Notes: generated by a model not told the origin, from the sequence alone. Numbered from the stretch's first letter, positions 29,294 to 38,672 are shown. The stretch is DNA of 64,000 nt from Oscillatoria nigro-viridis PCC 7112 (GCF_000317475.1 NC_019729.1:4974501-5038500), one strand, 5' to 3'. Program-made: numbers and translations.

Positions 29294-30079
29294 AACTCAA
29301 AAATCGCTAACAAGATTATTGTATCGGTGCAGTGTGCGATCGAGCAAGTAAATTATGTGATGACTTACGCAGAAACCGCTTCGATGTACAAAAATATGGG
29401 GTGCAGTGCGAGGGATCGGGAAAAAAAACCAAGATGATGAGAGTGCCTGGGCCTCCAAGACTGTATCTGACAAAAGCTGGAGGGACTCACCGGCAAACAG
29501 CACAAAGGTAAATTTACAATCAAAACTCGGTAGGACGTGAACTCGGGTAAAGTATTTAGAGGTCGAGGTGAAACCCAACTATTTGGGCGATCGGATATCT
29601 CCCCAAATTAAGACGGAGCTCAGACAGGACAAGAGCCACAGGTGCTTTTTCCTTGAAGTCTGTTGGTTATGTTAACATCCGCTAGTGACAAAGCCTAAAA
29701 CGCTGACCGCATTACCGCAAAACCAGAGAGCGTCCCCTGATTTGAGGTATGAGTTGAGTCAGAATGACTAATTTGCTGACATGGAGTTATGTTGGCTAAC
29801 ATTATGCTCGACTTGATATTTGATAAAAATGTGGTAGAACTAGGATTGAAAGACTCAGGTGAAAATCCCTGATGGTAAGGAGCCTCTATATAAGCTTCCT
29901 CTACGGCATCAAAGCAAAACAGTCAATCGCCCGCTCGGCACGAGCGCGAAAATCAAGCGTTGCCAGTACAGCAGTAGTAAATTGTGCGCGGGGGATTTTC
30001 CTTCGTGCATTGATTTATAAGCCAAGGCTGAGAGACAATCTCAACTTAGATATTTGTTAGCATTTGTTAGCAAAAAAGT
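29294..30079. other. gene-poor region, probably relic sequence
   Basis: Nearly 800 bp after the tRNA hold no convincing gene; short open frames have no ribosome site or recognisable product. A small inverted pair GCTCG/CGAGC occurs near 29932-29946. The right part leads into the IS200/IS605-like end at 30080-30191. I see no tnpA or tnpB remnant that can be aligned by eye. Confidence 0.4.
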
Positions 30080-30191
30080 ATCGGAACGCTTGAGGAGAGA
30101 ACCATCTCTGGGTGATCGGGAGCAATCCTGCTAATTTAAGTGGACTCGCTGAATCAAGAATCCCCTCGCCTTTAGGCATGGGGAGTGTCAA
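30080..30191 (+). mobile_element. orphan right end / omega-RNA-like segment of an IS200/IS605-type element
   Basis: The segment ends with a hairpin at 30162-30183 (CCCC...GCCtttaGGC...GGGG) followed by AGTGTCAA, with the terminal TCAA at 30188-30191. This hairpin-plus-AGTGTCAA design is the usual right end of cyanobacterial IS200/IS605/TnpB elements, where the 3' end of the guide (omega) RNA lies. Upstream are further short stems (for example GAGAGA/TCTCT around 30090-30110). No tnpA or tnpB gene accompanies it, so it is a relic or a non-autonomous element. The recognition rests on remembered family ends, not on an alignment. Confidence 0.65.
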
Positions 30192-30234
30192 AAGCACAGC
30201 ACCTCGGCCATGACAGGAGTCAAATCGCAGTGTC

Positions 30235-30909
30235 ATGTTTATTCTGAAACGGCAGGATGTTGAAATAACCAATTTTCAACACCCAAAACGGGATCAACAA
30301 ATTCCCATTCTCAATTATCAGGGGCAGACTTTTCGCCTGATCAGCGCCTTCAACGGCAAGCAAGCAGAAGACGCCAGAGCCTTGTGGCGGGACTTAACCG
30401 ACAACCGAGGCAAAGCCTGTGTTCTGCTAGAAGAGCCGGATAGATATAGCGTCTGGGGAAAAGTCCGTTTAGATCAGCTTGCCGGTGAAGAACCGGCAGG
30501 GAATGAAGCAGCCAAAGCACCGCTGTTCGCGCAAGCTTGTCTGCTGCTGCTCCAAGCTGTTTACTTCGATGTAGAAGACCTCTTAGGCGCAAGGCAAGCC
30601 ACATCGTTTCAGAAAGATATCGCCAAGGTATTTCAGCAGGGAAACTTCCCCCAGGCAGACTCCCCTGATGCGATAAAAAACTGGCTAACCGTTAGTCCCT
30701 TGCAAAATCACAAGGTGCCTCCTTGGCAAGAGCAGCATCTCAAGACCTTATTGCAAGAAGTCCACCGTTTGGGTAAATCATATTTTGGCAATACAGACTT
30801 CGCGGAGGGAGTGAGCGATGTGCTGCAAGATATGCCAGCACCGGATCGGACTCAGTTTCTAGATTGGCTGAAACAATCAGCCCTCAACAAGTTGTGGATC
30901 GCAGGATAG
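30235..30909 (+). CDS. conserved cyanobacterial protein, Npun_F0813-like
   Basis: This soluble 224-residue protein has no membrane segment. Recognisable conserved-looking parts are the N-terminal MFILKRQDVEITNFQHPKRDQQIPI, RALWRDLTDNRGKACVLLEEPDRYSVWGKVR, and a helical C-terminal half with LLLLQAVYFDVEDLLGARQA. I recall this as a cyanobacteria-restricted family named after a Nostoc punctiforme locus (Npun_F0813), with no established function. The ATG at 30235 gives the family-like N-terminus, but the nearest AGGAG is 17 bases upstream, further than ideal. It lies 43 bp after the relic mobile-element end. Confidence 0.75.
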   Translation: MFILKRQDVEITNFQHPKRDQQIPILNYQGQTFRLISAFNGKQAEDARALWRDLTDNRGKACVLLEEPDRYSVWGKVRLDQLAGEEPAGNEAAKAPLFAQACLLLLQAVYFDVEDLLGARQATSFQKDIAKVFQQGNFPQADSPDAIKNWLTVSPLQNHKVPPWQEQHLKTLLQEVHRLGKSYFGNTDFAEGVSDVLQDMPAPDRTQFLDWLKQSALNKLWIAG

Positions 30910-31468
30910 AAAATCTGTGACAATTGCTCAGACAATTGGGTCCCGATAATGGAGCTTAGATAATTGCACTGTAGGGGGTACGCGATATACAGGTTGGATT
31001 GCCAACTTGTATTGACCAACCAAATTGTTGATTCGGTTTGGATGCCACCTATGGTCTGGCAATTTAACTAAGTTTCGATCCCAGTCCCCACCCAGAATCA
31101 TTGATATGAGTAGGGGAGCAGGAAAGCAAAAAAACAGATACCTCAACCTTTGAGGGTATAATTTCAGAGATAGATTGGGTACTGTAAAAACCTTAACGGT
31201 GCAGACATCTACCGTATGTCTATCATTGTATTTCCGGGTACAAGATCGACTAACGACTAATTTATTGAATTAGTAAATAGATATTATTCTTGCTTAGTCT
31301 TTCTATAGTGTACGAGGGCAAAAGTCTCGACGACACACTGAGGACGCCAGTTATTCCGGAAGCGTCAGATAGAGGTTTTTTAAGGTTTTTTGGCGAAAGA
31401 ATCCTCATCTCCAATCAAAGATTGAGATGGGGTGCGTTCAACCGCTAGTTAGGTCTCGTGGAATCCCT
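30910..31468. other. intergenic region of about 550 bp
   Basis: Between two plus-strand genes this stretch holds no ORF with a credible start. A GAAAAACC/GGTTTTT-rich region near 31370-31390 and CAATCAAAGATTGAG near 31414 form only small inverted pairs. The promoter of the downstream membrane protein presumably lies here. Confidence 0.35.
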
Positions 31469-32524
31469 ATGAGTAGCACTTCAGAAAAGTCATCTACATC
31501 TTCATCTTTACTGTCAGCTCAGACCCTAGTGATTGCGGGCATTGTCTGGGCTGTCATGGCGCTGCTGTTCTTTTTGCTGTTCAGCGTCCCCCTCTCAGCA
31601 GAAGAGGGTTTACCTCTGTGGTACTCGATCGGCACTTATATTTTTGAATGCGGAGCATACTTCGGAGCGGCTTTAGTCTGTTTTAGAAACTGGCAAAGCC
31701 CGCACATGGTCAGCGGGCGCAACGTCTGGCTGGGCATAGGTCTGGGGATGCTGTTTTATTTCCTAGGTGGCGTGCTGTTCGGGATTTGGGAACTCTATTT
31801 CGAGTTAGATCCCGACGTGTCTCCTGCAGATGCGTTTTATCTGGGCAGCTATGTGGTCCTGATCGGGGGCATGGTTGTAGCTGTGACTTCCAAGCGGCTG
31901 AATCTAGAAATTTGGCAGTGGGCTTTGTTAGCGGGAATTGCAGCCTTCGGGATTGCTGTAGCTATCTGGGTGGCTGCACCTGACTCTTGGAGAACCCAGC
32001 TAGGAATGGCTCCGGCAGGCACTCAGGAAGTAGTGACAGAATCTGCACCAGCATCAGTTGCAGCAGGAAGAGCGCCTGCTTTGGACAATTCGTCCAAGAT
32101 ACAGCCAAAAGCTGCTGCAACTGATGCTGCATCCGCACCCGAAGCAGAAGAAGCAGAAATCAAAGCTCCCGGATGGGTGATGGCACTGGACAAGCAACTG
32201 TCGCCTTACAAAAATGCAATCAATTTGTTTTACATCGTCGGGGACGTTTTTCTGCTGATTATTGCTACGGCATTGCTGCTGGCGTTTTGGGGAGGACGTT
32301 TTTCCCAATCTTGGAGAATGATTGCGGCTGCAACTTTTTCGCTTTACATCGCGGATATGTACTTTAAATGGCGCGATACTCAGGCTCAGGGTAGTTATCA
32401 AAGCGGCAGTTTGCTGGAAGTCTTTTTTGTTTTCAGCGCCATCCTGTTCGGAATAGGAGCTATCTTGGAACATGACATCTCAACCCGTTCTCGCCAGAGC
32501 AGGCGCAGTCGTCGCGCAGCGTAG
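31469..32524 (+). CDS. hypothetical multi-pass membrane protein
   Basis: I start this at the ATG at 31469 (MSSTSEKSSTSS), because the frame upstream to the ATG at 31427 is Cys/Arg-containing and has no ribosome site. The 351-residue protein has about five hydrophobic helices in its first half. A polar Ala/Glu-rich linker follows (about residues 175-230 from this start). Two or three more helices (FYIVGDVFLLIIATALLLAFW and LLEVFFVFSAILFGIGAIL) precede a basic C-terminal tail. The layout suggests a membrane protein with a central loop, but I do not recognise the family. Confidence 0.7.
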   Translation: MSSTSEKSSTSSSLLSAQTLVIAGIVWAVMALLFFLLFSVPLSAEEGLPLWYSIGTYIFECGAYFGAALVCFRNWQSPHMVSGRNVWLGIGLGMLFYFLGGVLFGIWELYFELDPDVSPADAFYLGSYVVLIGGMVVAVTSKRLNLEIWQWALLAGIAAFGIAVAIWVAAPDSWRTQLGMAPAGTQEVVTESAPASVAAGRAPALDNSSKIQPKAAATDAASAPEAEEAEIKAPGWVMALDKQLSPYKNAINLFYIVGDVFLLIIATALLLAFWGGRFSQSWRMIAAATFSLYIADMYFKWRDTQAQGSYQSGSLLEVFFVFSAILFGIGAILEHDISTRSRQSRRSRRAA

Positions 32525-32678
32525 CGATTTGAGATTCGAGTTGCTTTGGCAAGCGATGGGGAGGCGAAAGCTTTTTTGCCCTTGTCGGCATCTCTGAGCT
32601 TGAAATCGAAGATGAAAAATCACAGTTCGCTGACTGCTATCCTGCGTCTTTTCACGTCTTTTTGCTGGAAAACTTGGC

Positions 32679-33722
32679 ATGACGCCTACAAAACTCTCCG
32701 ATTCAGACAAACGCGAACTCATCAGGCTGTACCGACAGTCAAACGAGAATACTATCACTCTGGCAAAGCGCTACGGAGTGAGCAGTTCGACTGTGAGGCG
32801 CATCATTCAGGGGGCTTTGTCGGAGCCGGAATACGAATTTTTAGTGCAGCAAAAACAAAAGCGTTTGCCCGATCGCACCAGTGTTTCTGAACCGACAGAG
32901 GCGACTACTGAGCCGTCGGCAGATGGCGAAATCGCTCCTGTAGGTGTCCCCCTGTCGGAGTCAGTCCCCGTCCAGCAGTCAGCCTCAAATTCGAGACCGA
33001 CGATCCGAAAGCGTTCTGGATCGGTCCCTGAACCAGTTGCAGAACTCAAAATTCGAGGGAATGTAGAGTCGGATTTGGATGTTTCTGATGTGCCAGAAGC
33101 CCAAGCAGCCAATCTTGCCGGTCGCAGCCACCGCGCTGTTGTGACTGGTGAACGAAAGGCAATGCTGCCAGCATCCGGGCTGCTGGCAGGTGAAGACTTT
33201 AGCGACTTCGAGGACGACGAGGATGATGAGGATGATGAGGATGATGAGGATGATGAGGATGATGAGGATGATGAGGACGATTTAGATGACGACTTCGACG
33301 AAGATTTAGAGGATGAAGACTCTCTGTTTGAAGGCGGTATGCTGGGATCGATTTCGTCGTCGGGCGAGTCGATCCTCTTCGAGGGCAACGCTTACGAGCT
33401 TCGGGGTACAGGACTGATTCAAGTTTTGCCTTTAAGCGAAGCATCTGTACCCAAAATTTGTTATTTGGTGGTCGATCGGGCAGCGGAGTTAATCACCAGA
33501 CCTCTAAAAGCTTTTGGCGAACTGGGTCAAATTCCGCCTGCGGAAATTCGCGAGAAAACCCTGGCAGTGTTTGACAATCACCGAGTGGCCCGCCGATTTG
33601 CTACTCGCAATCAAAGGGTTTTCAAAATTCCTGACGGCAGGCTGCTGCAAAAAGCCGCGCCTTACTTGCTAGCCAAAGGAATTACTCGGCTGCTGATTGA
33701 CGGCCAAGTGTATTCCATCTAA
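32679..33722 (+). CDS. HTH-domain protein with a long Asp/Glu tract
   Basis: Residues 1-45 form a helix-turn-helix of the resolvase/transposase type (SDSDKRELIRLYRQSNENTI then TLAKRYGVSSSTVRRIIQG), so it probably binds DNA. Residues 55-170 are a low-complexity linker. About residues 177-218 are almost entirely Asp and Glu, encoded by a 9-bp tandem repeat (33210-33281). The C-terminal 120 residues look folded (YELRGTGLIQVLPLSEASVPKICYLVVDRAAELITRP and so on) and end at LLIDGQVYSI. Such a mix of a DNA-binding head and a highly acidic segment suggests a regulator or nucleoid-type protein, but no function is known to me. Similar proteins occur in other cyanobacteria. Confidence 0.75.
   Translation: MTPTKLSDSDKRELIRLYRQSNENTITLAKRYGVSSSTVRRIIQGALSEPEYEFLVQQKQKRLPDRTSVSEPTEATTEPSADGEIAPVGVPLSESVPVQQSASNSRPTIRKRSGSVPEPVAELKIRGNVESDLDVSDVPEAQAANLAGRSHRAVVTGERKAMLPASGLLAGEDFSDFEDDEDDEDDEDDEDDEDDEDDEDDLDDDFDEDLEDEDSLFEGGMLGSISSSGESILFEGNAYELRGTGLIQVLPLSEASVPKICYLVVDRAAELITRPLKAFGELGQIPPAEIREKTLAVFDNHRVARRFATRNQRVFKIPDGRLLQKAAPYLLAKGITRLLIDGQVYSI
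33210..33281. repeat. 9-bp tandem repeat (GAGGATGAT)x8 encoding the acidic tract
   Basis: Eight in-frame 9-bp units encode Glu-Asp-Asp. The first and last carry GAC for GAT; the six in the middle are identical. The near-identity at DNA level implies recent slippage, so the tract length is probably variable between strains. Confidence 0.9.
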
Positions 33723-33738
33723 GGATTCAGCAATTAAG

Positions 33739-34014
33739 TTAATATTCTGCGGTGTTAGAGTCTTCTGAATTTGTCTGAAATTTAGGACGCGAGTTTTGGG
33801 AATCTGAAAGGTTCCACAGAGGTTGCAGCAGCGCACCGCCAATGAGTCCTGCACTAATGCTCATGGCCAATACTACTCCTACAGGTATTTGTATCGATTT
33901 AAAGAAGATAAAGTTTAAGGACACTGGGGCGGCGTTCTGCACTGAGATAATGCCGATCGCGCTTGCTAAAATTGCTACTAAAAAACTAATGGCGAGCAGA
34001 GGAATTGTTTTCAT
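33739..34014 (-). CDS. LapA/DUF1049-family small membrane protein
   Basis: This 91-residue protein has two hydrophobic helices (residues 5-27 and 44-66) separated by a short polar turn, in the pattern ISVQNAAPVSLNFIFFKSIQIPVGVVLAMSISAGLIGGAL. That is the signature of the DUF1049 (lipopolysaccharide assembly protein A) family. The C-terminal tail is polar and Ser/Asn-rich. In proteobacteria LapA has a role in LPS assembly; in cyanobacteria the role is unknown. It is convergent with the HTH gene, with only 16 bp between the stop codons. Confidence 0.85.
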   Translation of the reverse strand: MKTIPLLAISFLVAILASAIGIISVQNAAPVSLNFIFFKSIQIPVGVVLAMSISAGLIGGALLQPLWNLSDSQNSRPKFQTNSEDSNTAEY

Positions 34015-34314
34015 AAACGTGTTGACAGGTTAATAATTTAACTTATATACTTATTTTATAATCGAAATCTATGTAATTTTTTTATTTTTGCAAACACCCC
34101 ATTATTTAATAATATACAAGATTATCCGGATAAAAGTCAAGTAGATTCGGAAAAGATTTACGAATTTTTTAAATTAACTAAAAATTAAAAATAAATAGAT
34201 AAATTTACAAATCCCAAACTTTAACAAATCCCAATGTATTGCAAATATATAAATCGCTGACCAATATCGGTGATTGATGTTCAGAGGCTTTGCAAGAGTT
34301 ATCAAAAATACGTA

Positions 34315-34334
34315 AGGTGCGCTTCGGCGCACCT
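34315..34334 (-). terminator. hairpin downstream of the phosphohexomutase gene
   Basis: AGGTGCGC and GCGCACCT form a perfect 8-bp stem with a TTCG loop (plus strand), about 50 bp beyond the minus-strand stop codon. On the minus strand it is followed within five bases by a short T-run (TATTTTT). It may be a weak intrinsic terminator or a dispersed hairpin repeat. The rest of the gap 34015-34383 is AT-rich and featureless. Confidence 0.5.
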
Positions 34335-34383
34335 CACAATCCCAAGCGCTAGGGGAAAAACCCCCGTTGGAATAGGTAGAAAT

Positions 34384-35817
34384 TTAAACAGGTTCTAACT
34401 GAGAAATTACCTTTTCCATGTGTTGGGCAACTTGGCTTTCTTTTTCCACAGAATTGGTTTCCATGTAAACGCGCATCAATGGTTCGGTTCCCGAAGGCCG
34501 CAGCAGTACCCAGCCACCGTCTTCAAGATAAAGTTTAATCCCGTCTTTGCGGCCGATTTCCTTAACGCCGATACCTGCTACTTCTGTGGGGGGATTCTTG
34601 GTAAAAGATTCCAAAACGGCTGCTTTGTGGGCTTCTTCTAGGTGCAAGTCCAAGCGTTTGTTGTAAAGGGGGCCGTCGGCTTCTTTAATGGCTTCTTCGA
34701 CTAACTGAGAAAGCGGTTTGCCTTCATAAGCGATCGCCTCAGCAACTAGCATATCAGCCAAAATCCCGTCTTTTTCGGGGATGTGACCCAAAACGCTCAA
34801 ACCGCCAGACTCTTCGCCACCGATGAGCACCGCAGTTTCCCGCATTTTTTCGCCGATGTATTTAAAACCGACTGCGGTTTCGTAGATTGTTAAACCGTAC
34901 TTGGCGGCTAAATTGTCTAGCAAGTGAGTAGTTGCGACTGTACGGACGATCGCCCCAGTCAAGCCTTTATTCTTCACCAAGTGACGCGCCAGCAGCAACA
35001 GTACAGTATTTGGAGTCAAGACATTTCCCAACTCGTCAACAATACCAAAACGATCGCTGTCGCCATCGGTAGCTAAACCCAAATCCGCCGCATCCTTCTT
35101 AACAGCTTCCACCAACTCGACTAACTGTTCGCCCTTGGGCTCGGGCATTCCGCCGCCAAACAGCACGTCGCGGTAGGTGTGAAAACTTTCGACATCGCAG
35201 CCGCAGTGTTCCAAAACACCGTCGAGATAGCCGCGAGAAGTCGAATAAAGGGCATCGTACTTCACCTTCAACTTAGCAGAGCGAATCCGCTCCACATCTA
35301 TCAAAGTATAAAGAAACTTCAGATATTCGGGTTTCGGGTCAAAAGTCGAAATTTTATCGTTGTGACTGCCTTTGGCTGGCGCATCAGAAGCACCAGCAAT
35401 ATTTGCCACAATAGTATCGGTAATTTCCGGGGTTGCCGGGCCGGCGTAGTCGGGGATGTATTTAATGCCGCAGTAAGGTGCGGGATTGTGGGAAGCCGTG
35501 AACATCAGAGCTCCTGCGGAGTTGAGATGCTTGGCGCTGTAAGCGATGACTGGTGTGGGGCAATCTCGATCGACCACTTTCACAGTCCATCCCAAATCTG
35601 CCAATACTTCAGCCGCCGTGCGGGCGAACTCGTCTGCCAGAAAGCGGGTATCGTAGGAGACTAGAACTGGGCGGTCTTTGGTGTAAGCGGTTTCTAGGTA
35701 GCTGGCGATCGCCCTGGTTACTTTTCGCACGTTGGCAAAAGTAAAGTCACGGGCAATCAGTCCCCGCCACCCGTCGGTTCCGAACTTGATTTCTGTTGAA
35801 TTGCTGCTGGCGCTCAT
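34384..35817 (-). CDS. phosphoglucomutase/phosphomannomutase family protein
   Basis: This 477-residue alpha-D-phosphohexomutase interconverts hexose-1- and hexose-6-phosphates for glycogen, sugar-nucleotide or cell-wall synthesis. All four signature loops are visible: TASHNP with the phosphorylated Ser, DGDSDRFG (Mg binding), GGEESGG (sugar binding) and RPSGTEPLMRVY (phosphate binding). The open frame extends to 35928, but the N-terminus proper is MSASSNSTEIKFGTDGWRGL. Its ATG at 35817 has GAGG about ten bases upstream, so I use that start. Whether it prefers glucose or mannose cannot be read from the sequence; the guanylyltransferase at 10813 would need mannose-1-phosphate. Confidence 0.93.
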   Translation of the reverse strand: MSASSNSTEIKFGTDGWRGLIARDFTFANVRKVTRAIASYLETAYTKDRPVLVSYDTRFLADEFARTAAEVLADLGWTVKVVDRDCPTPVIAYSAKHLNSAGALMFTASHNPAPYCGIKYIPDYAGPATPEITDTIVANIAGASDAPAKGSHNDKISTFDPKPEYLKFLYTLIDVERIRSAKLKVKYDALYSTSRGYLDGVLEHCGCDVESFHTYRDVLFGGGMPEPKGEQLVELVEAVKKDAADLGLATDGDSDRFGIVDELGNVLTPNTVLLLLARHLVKNKGLTGAIVRTVATTHLLDNLAAKYGLTIYETAVGFKYIGEKMRETAVLIGGEESGGLSVLGHIPEKDGILADMLVAEAIAYEGKPLSQLVEEAIKEADGPLYNKRLDLHLEEAHKAAVLESFTKNPPTEVAGIGVKEIGRKDGIKLYLEDGGWVLLRPSGTEPLMRVYMETNSVEKESQVAQHMEKVISQLEPV

Positions 35818-36661
35818 TTTATCCACTTCCTCTCGTCCTATTAATCCTACCCGAAGCCATAGCCTTAAAGACGTACTGGTCGTGCTGTTTGTCAGGAGCG
35901 ATCGCCCGCGGGGCCCAATCAACCCCATCTTATCCCTATGGGGGCAAGCTCTCTCTGCAGGAGGATGACTCGAAGCAGCCGGAGTTGATAGTGTTGAAGA
36001 GCGCTCGGGCCAGCCTATCTAAATTCCGGTTTTGAAAGGTGGTTTGGCTATCGAATAAACGCTTCAATAAACGCCTATCAATTGCGGGCTATTGGAAAAT
36101 CTAAAAAACCGCAATGGCAATGGCATTAACCAAAGGCACATCAATTTTATTCTAATCTTAAATTTAATTTTTTATAAAAGCAGCTTGTTTTATTTGTGAC
36201 GGTTTCCGAACAACCGCAAGGCTAAAAATAAATTTTTCGTTTAAAAACGGAAATAAATCAATCCAAATCACCGCTCGCTGGTGCTTTAGCATAGGTTCTT
36301 TGAGAAACTAGGGCGATCGACAACAGCGATTTAAAACAAAGATAAAATATTTCAAAGCTCATTTTTTTTCAGACACAATTGACTTTAAGTCTGAACTTGT
36401 AAGACAAATTAAATTTATTTTCAGATGGTTTTACTGGTAAAAAAAATTGGGTGGCGGCTCACAGGATGACTGTGTTCTAAAACACAATAAATAACCTTAT
36501 TAACGTATAGATGATATAAAGATGCAGGCAGTCGAGGAAAATAGCCTTTAGTTCTAAGCACAAAGGCAGATGACTGTCAGCGTACAAATGCAGAAAATTG
36601 TAGTTAGCAACGTTATTAAGGGAGTGAATCGGGTGCGAATAAAAAAAAAACCAGGTTTGTC
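35818..36661. other. 844-bp AT-rich divergent intergenic region
   Basis: This long gap between divergent genes becomes strongly AT-rich from about 36080. Its first part (35818-36035) is open in the mutase frame but looks untranslated. A poly-A run of ten (36641-36650) lies close to the ATG of the next gene. I see no ORF, RNA gene or strong hairpin. It presumably contains both promoters. Confidence 0.35.
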
Positions 36662-37759
36662 ATGACGGGTATTTCACAAATATCTTCAAAGTATTTACGA
36701 GCAGCAGGCGAACTTCCACAGGGCGACAGTTTGGCGGCGCAAGGTATTAGCAGATCGGAAATTTACAAACTCCCAGACGCTAAAGGCGTCAACGTTTCTT
36801 CCTTAGCAGTTAGCTGGGCAAAAAAATATTACACTACAGTGGCGGCACGAGAAAACCAAGCCCCGCTACGACAAATTCCCCCAAGCCCAAAGTTGACTAA
36901 TTTTGAGGGAAATCGAGCCAAAATAGTTGACAAATTGAAACATACCCTGAAATTAGCCAGCGAGATAGCTTGGAGTAGAGTAGAAGCTGTTTTAGGGGAA
37001 CAAATAGATCGGTACGCGATCGCTCCGAGCTTAATTAATCCTTTAGAAATTGCTGCCGACACTAGCACTTTATATCGGAAAGCAATAGACGCTTACGGGG
37101 ATAGAGAACCTGTTTTCCGCTTGTCAGTGCTGGTAGGAAAAGATATTATCCAAGTGAGGCGGAAATACTCAGAGACCGATCCGTTAATGCTGGGATTTGT
37201 GGCGGTGGAGTTTCAATACACTAGCAAAATCTTGTTAGGATGTCTTTCGGAGTCAGAGCGATCGGAATTTACACCATACTTAAAAGTTATAGAGGACTAC
37301 CTGCACATTCCCTACGGAGAGATTAACCAGGCTGCGGCGAATCAGCCCCCGAATTCAAGAGATGTATTGGCCGTTCAGCATTTGTTGCAGCATACGACTC
37401 AGATTGCTAGTGCAGTGTACGATCGGGCTAGTTCCCAGCATCAAGGATACTGCAGCAACAGCGGTTATTTGAGCGATCGGGAGGTAAAAATTTCTGGCAT
37501 CCGGGATGTCGAGATTTTTCAAAGCTATTTGTGCTGGTGCGTTTTGGAAGGTAGCATTCGCCCGGTACAGCAAGAATTGTTTCCAATTTGCGTGATGTTG
37601 TACCCCAAACTTCATGTAAGTTGGGAGTTAGTGCAGGATATGCTGCTGATTTTGTTTTGGGAAATATCCGATCGGCTTCCCGATGAAGATTTAACGGTAT
37701 TTTTACCTTACTTGCGTACTGTGACAGAGATGTTTTCCAGCAATGTGTTTGATAATTAA
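36662..37759 (+). CDS. hypothetical protein, mostly helical
   Basis: This 365-residue soluble protein has no signal peptide or membrane helix. It is predicted to be helix-rich, with segments such as DKLKHTLKLASEIAWSRVEAVLGEQIDRY and LAVQHLLQHTTQIASAVYDRAS. The N-terminal 60 residues are Ser/Ala-rich and probably flexible. I do not recognise a family. Codon use and HIP1-type words inside resemble the neighbours, so it is probably native. An AGGTTTGTC just upstream of the ATG gives a modest ribosome site. Confidence 0.7.
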   Translation: MTGISQISSKYLRAAGELPQGDSLAAQGISRSEIYKLPDAKGVNVSSLAVSWAKKYYTTVAARENQAPLRQIPPSPKLTNFEGNRAKIVDKLKHTLKLASEIAWSRVEAVLGEQIDRYAIAPSLINPLEIAADTSTLYRKAIDAYGDREPVFRLSVLVGKDIIQVRRKYSETDPLMLGFVAVEFQYTSKILLGCLSESERSEFTPYLKVIEDYLHIPYGEINQAAANQPPNSRDVLAVQHLLQHTTQIASAVYDRASSQHQGYCSNSGYLSDREVKISGIRDVEIFQSYLCWCVLEGSIRPVQQELFPICVMLYPKLHVSWELVQDMLLILFWEISDRLPDEDLTVFLPYLRTVTEMFSSNVFDN

Positions 37760-37800
37760 GTAATTGGTAATTGGTAATTGCCTCTAATTTTACCAATAGC

Positions 37801-38193
37801 CTATTTAAAACTCCAAGCTGCAACTGCCAAACATCCCCAACCCACAATAAAAGCAACTCCCCCCAGTGGCGTAATTGCACCCAGCCATTTGATGTCAGTC
37901 AAACTCAGGGCGTACAAACTGCCTGAAAAGACGATCGTGCCGGCAATAAAAGCCCATCCAGCGACTGCAAAAAAGGTTTGAGACTCTTGGGCGGTGCTCA
38001 AGAGTAAAGCGACAAGTAATAGAGCCAGGGCATGGTACATTTGATATCGAGCGCCAGTCTCAAAAATTGCTAAAGCTCGATCGGTCAATTGACTTTTTAA
38101 AGCGTGGGAGGCGAAAGCACCGCCGGCAACGGATAAGCCTCCGAATACGGCTGCGGTTGCCATGAAGATTCGCGTTAAGATTAGTGATGACAT
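37801..38193 (-). CDS. DUF423 family membrane protein
   Basis: This 130-residue protein has four hydrophobic helices and the DUF423 hallmarks: an N-terminal GGLSVAGGAFASHALKSQLTDRALAIFETGARYQMYHALALLLVALL and a C-terminal FSGSLYALSLTDIKWLGAITPLGGVAFIVGW. The family (E. coli YgdD type) is widespread and has no established function. It is convergent with the preceding hypothetical gene. The short AT-rich gap at 38194-38358 separates it from the next island. Confidence 0.9.
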   Translation of the reverse strand: MSSLILTRIFMATAAVFGGLSVAGGAFASHALKSQLTDRALAIFETGARYQMYHALALLLVALLLSTAQESQTFFAVAGWAFIAGTIVFSGSLYALSLTDIKWLGAITPLGGVAFIVGWGCLAVAAWSFK

Positions 38194-38358
38194 AATTTAA
38201 TGATTAATTTAATTTAATTTAATTTTACCGTTGGGTGGGGATTGTCGATAAAGCAATCGCTCTTTTTTTACCGCTGATAAATGTGGATGGATGAAATGGC
38301 GCTCGTTTTTATGATAAAATTAAGACTATTCATGTAGCAATTTAGTAATTAAATCACC

Positions 38359-38604
38359 ATGATAGCTGAACTTATGGTACAACCTTCCTACTGGATTGAT
38401 AGTGAAATTTCGATTCAGAAAGTTAGAAATCTTTACTTATTCAAATTTACGGAAAATCTGCAAGCTAGATTAGAAGAACTGGCAGAGAGGAAAAAGGCTA
38501 ATCTTTTAACTTCAGAAGAGGTTGTAGAACTAGCAAGTTTACTAGAACTGGATCGGATTTTTACCTTAATTAACGCGAAAGTTATAGCAGCTTCATGTCC
38601 ATAA
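38359..38604 (+). CDS. small hypothetical protein
   Basis: This 81-residue, mainly helical protein has a charged central part (LQARLEELAERKKANLLTSEEVVELASLLELDRIFTLINAK). From memory, small proteins with this kind of sequence are common in filamentous cyanobacteria and often sit directly before an HNH nuclease gene. No such gene follows here; instead there is the frameshifted DUF4258-like gene. It could be one half of a dismantled two-gene module, which is inference. There is no clear Shine-Dalgarno sequence before the ATG. Confidence 0.6.
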   Translation: MIAELMVQPSYWIDSEISIQKVRNLYLFKFTENLQARLEELAERKKANLLTSEEVVELASLLELDRIFTLINAKVIAASCP

Positions 38605-38672
38605 ACCGTCCTAAGCAATTTTTTATGCTATCTTAGATTTTGGCTCCTCTGTTTAACAAAAATAATTAGTGT

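Noticed and set aside
29820..30060. Possible riboswitch or group II intron fragment near GGATTGAAAGACTCAGG and GTGCGCGGGGGATTTT
   Set aside because: I could not build a domain V, a cobalamin box or any other known core from it.
32807..33444. Minus-strand frames with long Ser or His/Pro runs
   Set aside because: They are the reverse complement of the Asp/Glu-coding satellite in the HTH gene.
35732..36035. Plus-strand frames upstream of the phosphohexomutase
   Set aside because: They are antisense to its 5' end and to the untranslated extension; no evidence of coding.
36036..36661. Possible small RNA in the long AT-rich gap
   Set aside because: No strong hairpin with a T-run or promoter pair was visible, so no claim is justified.
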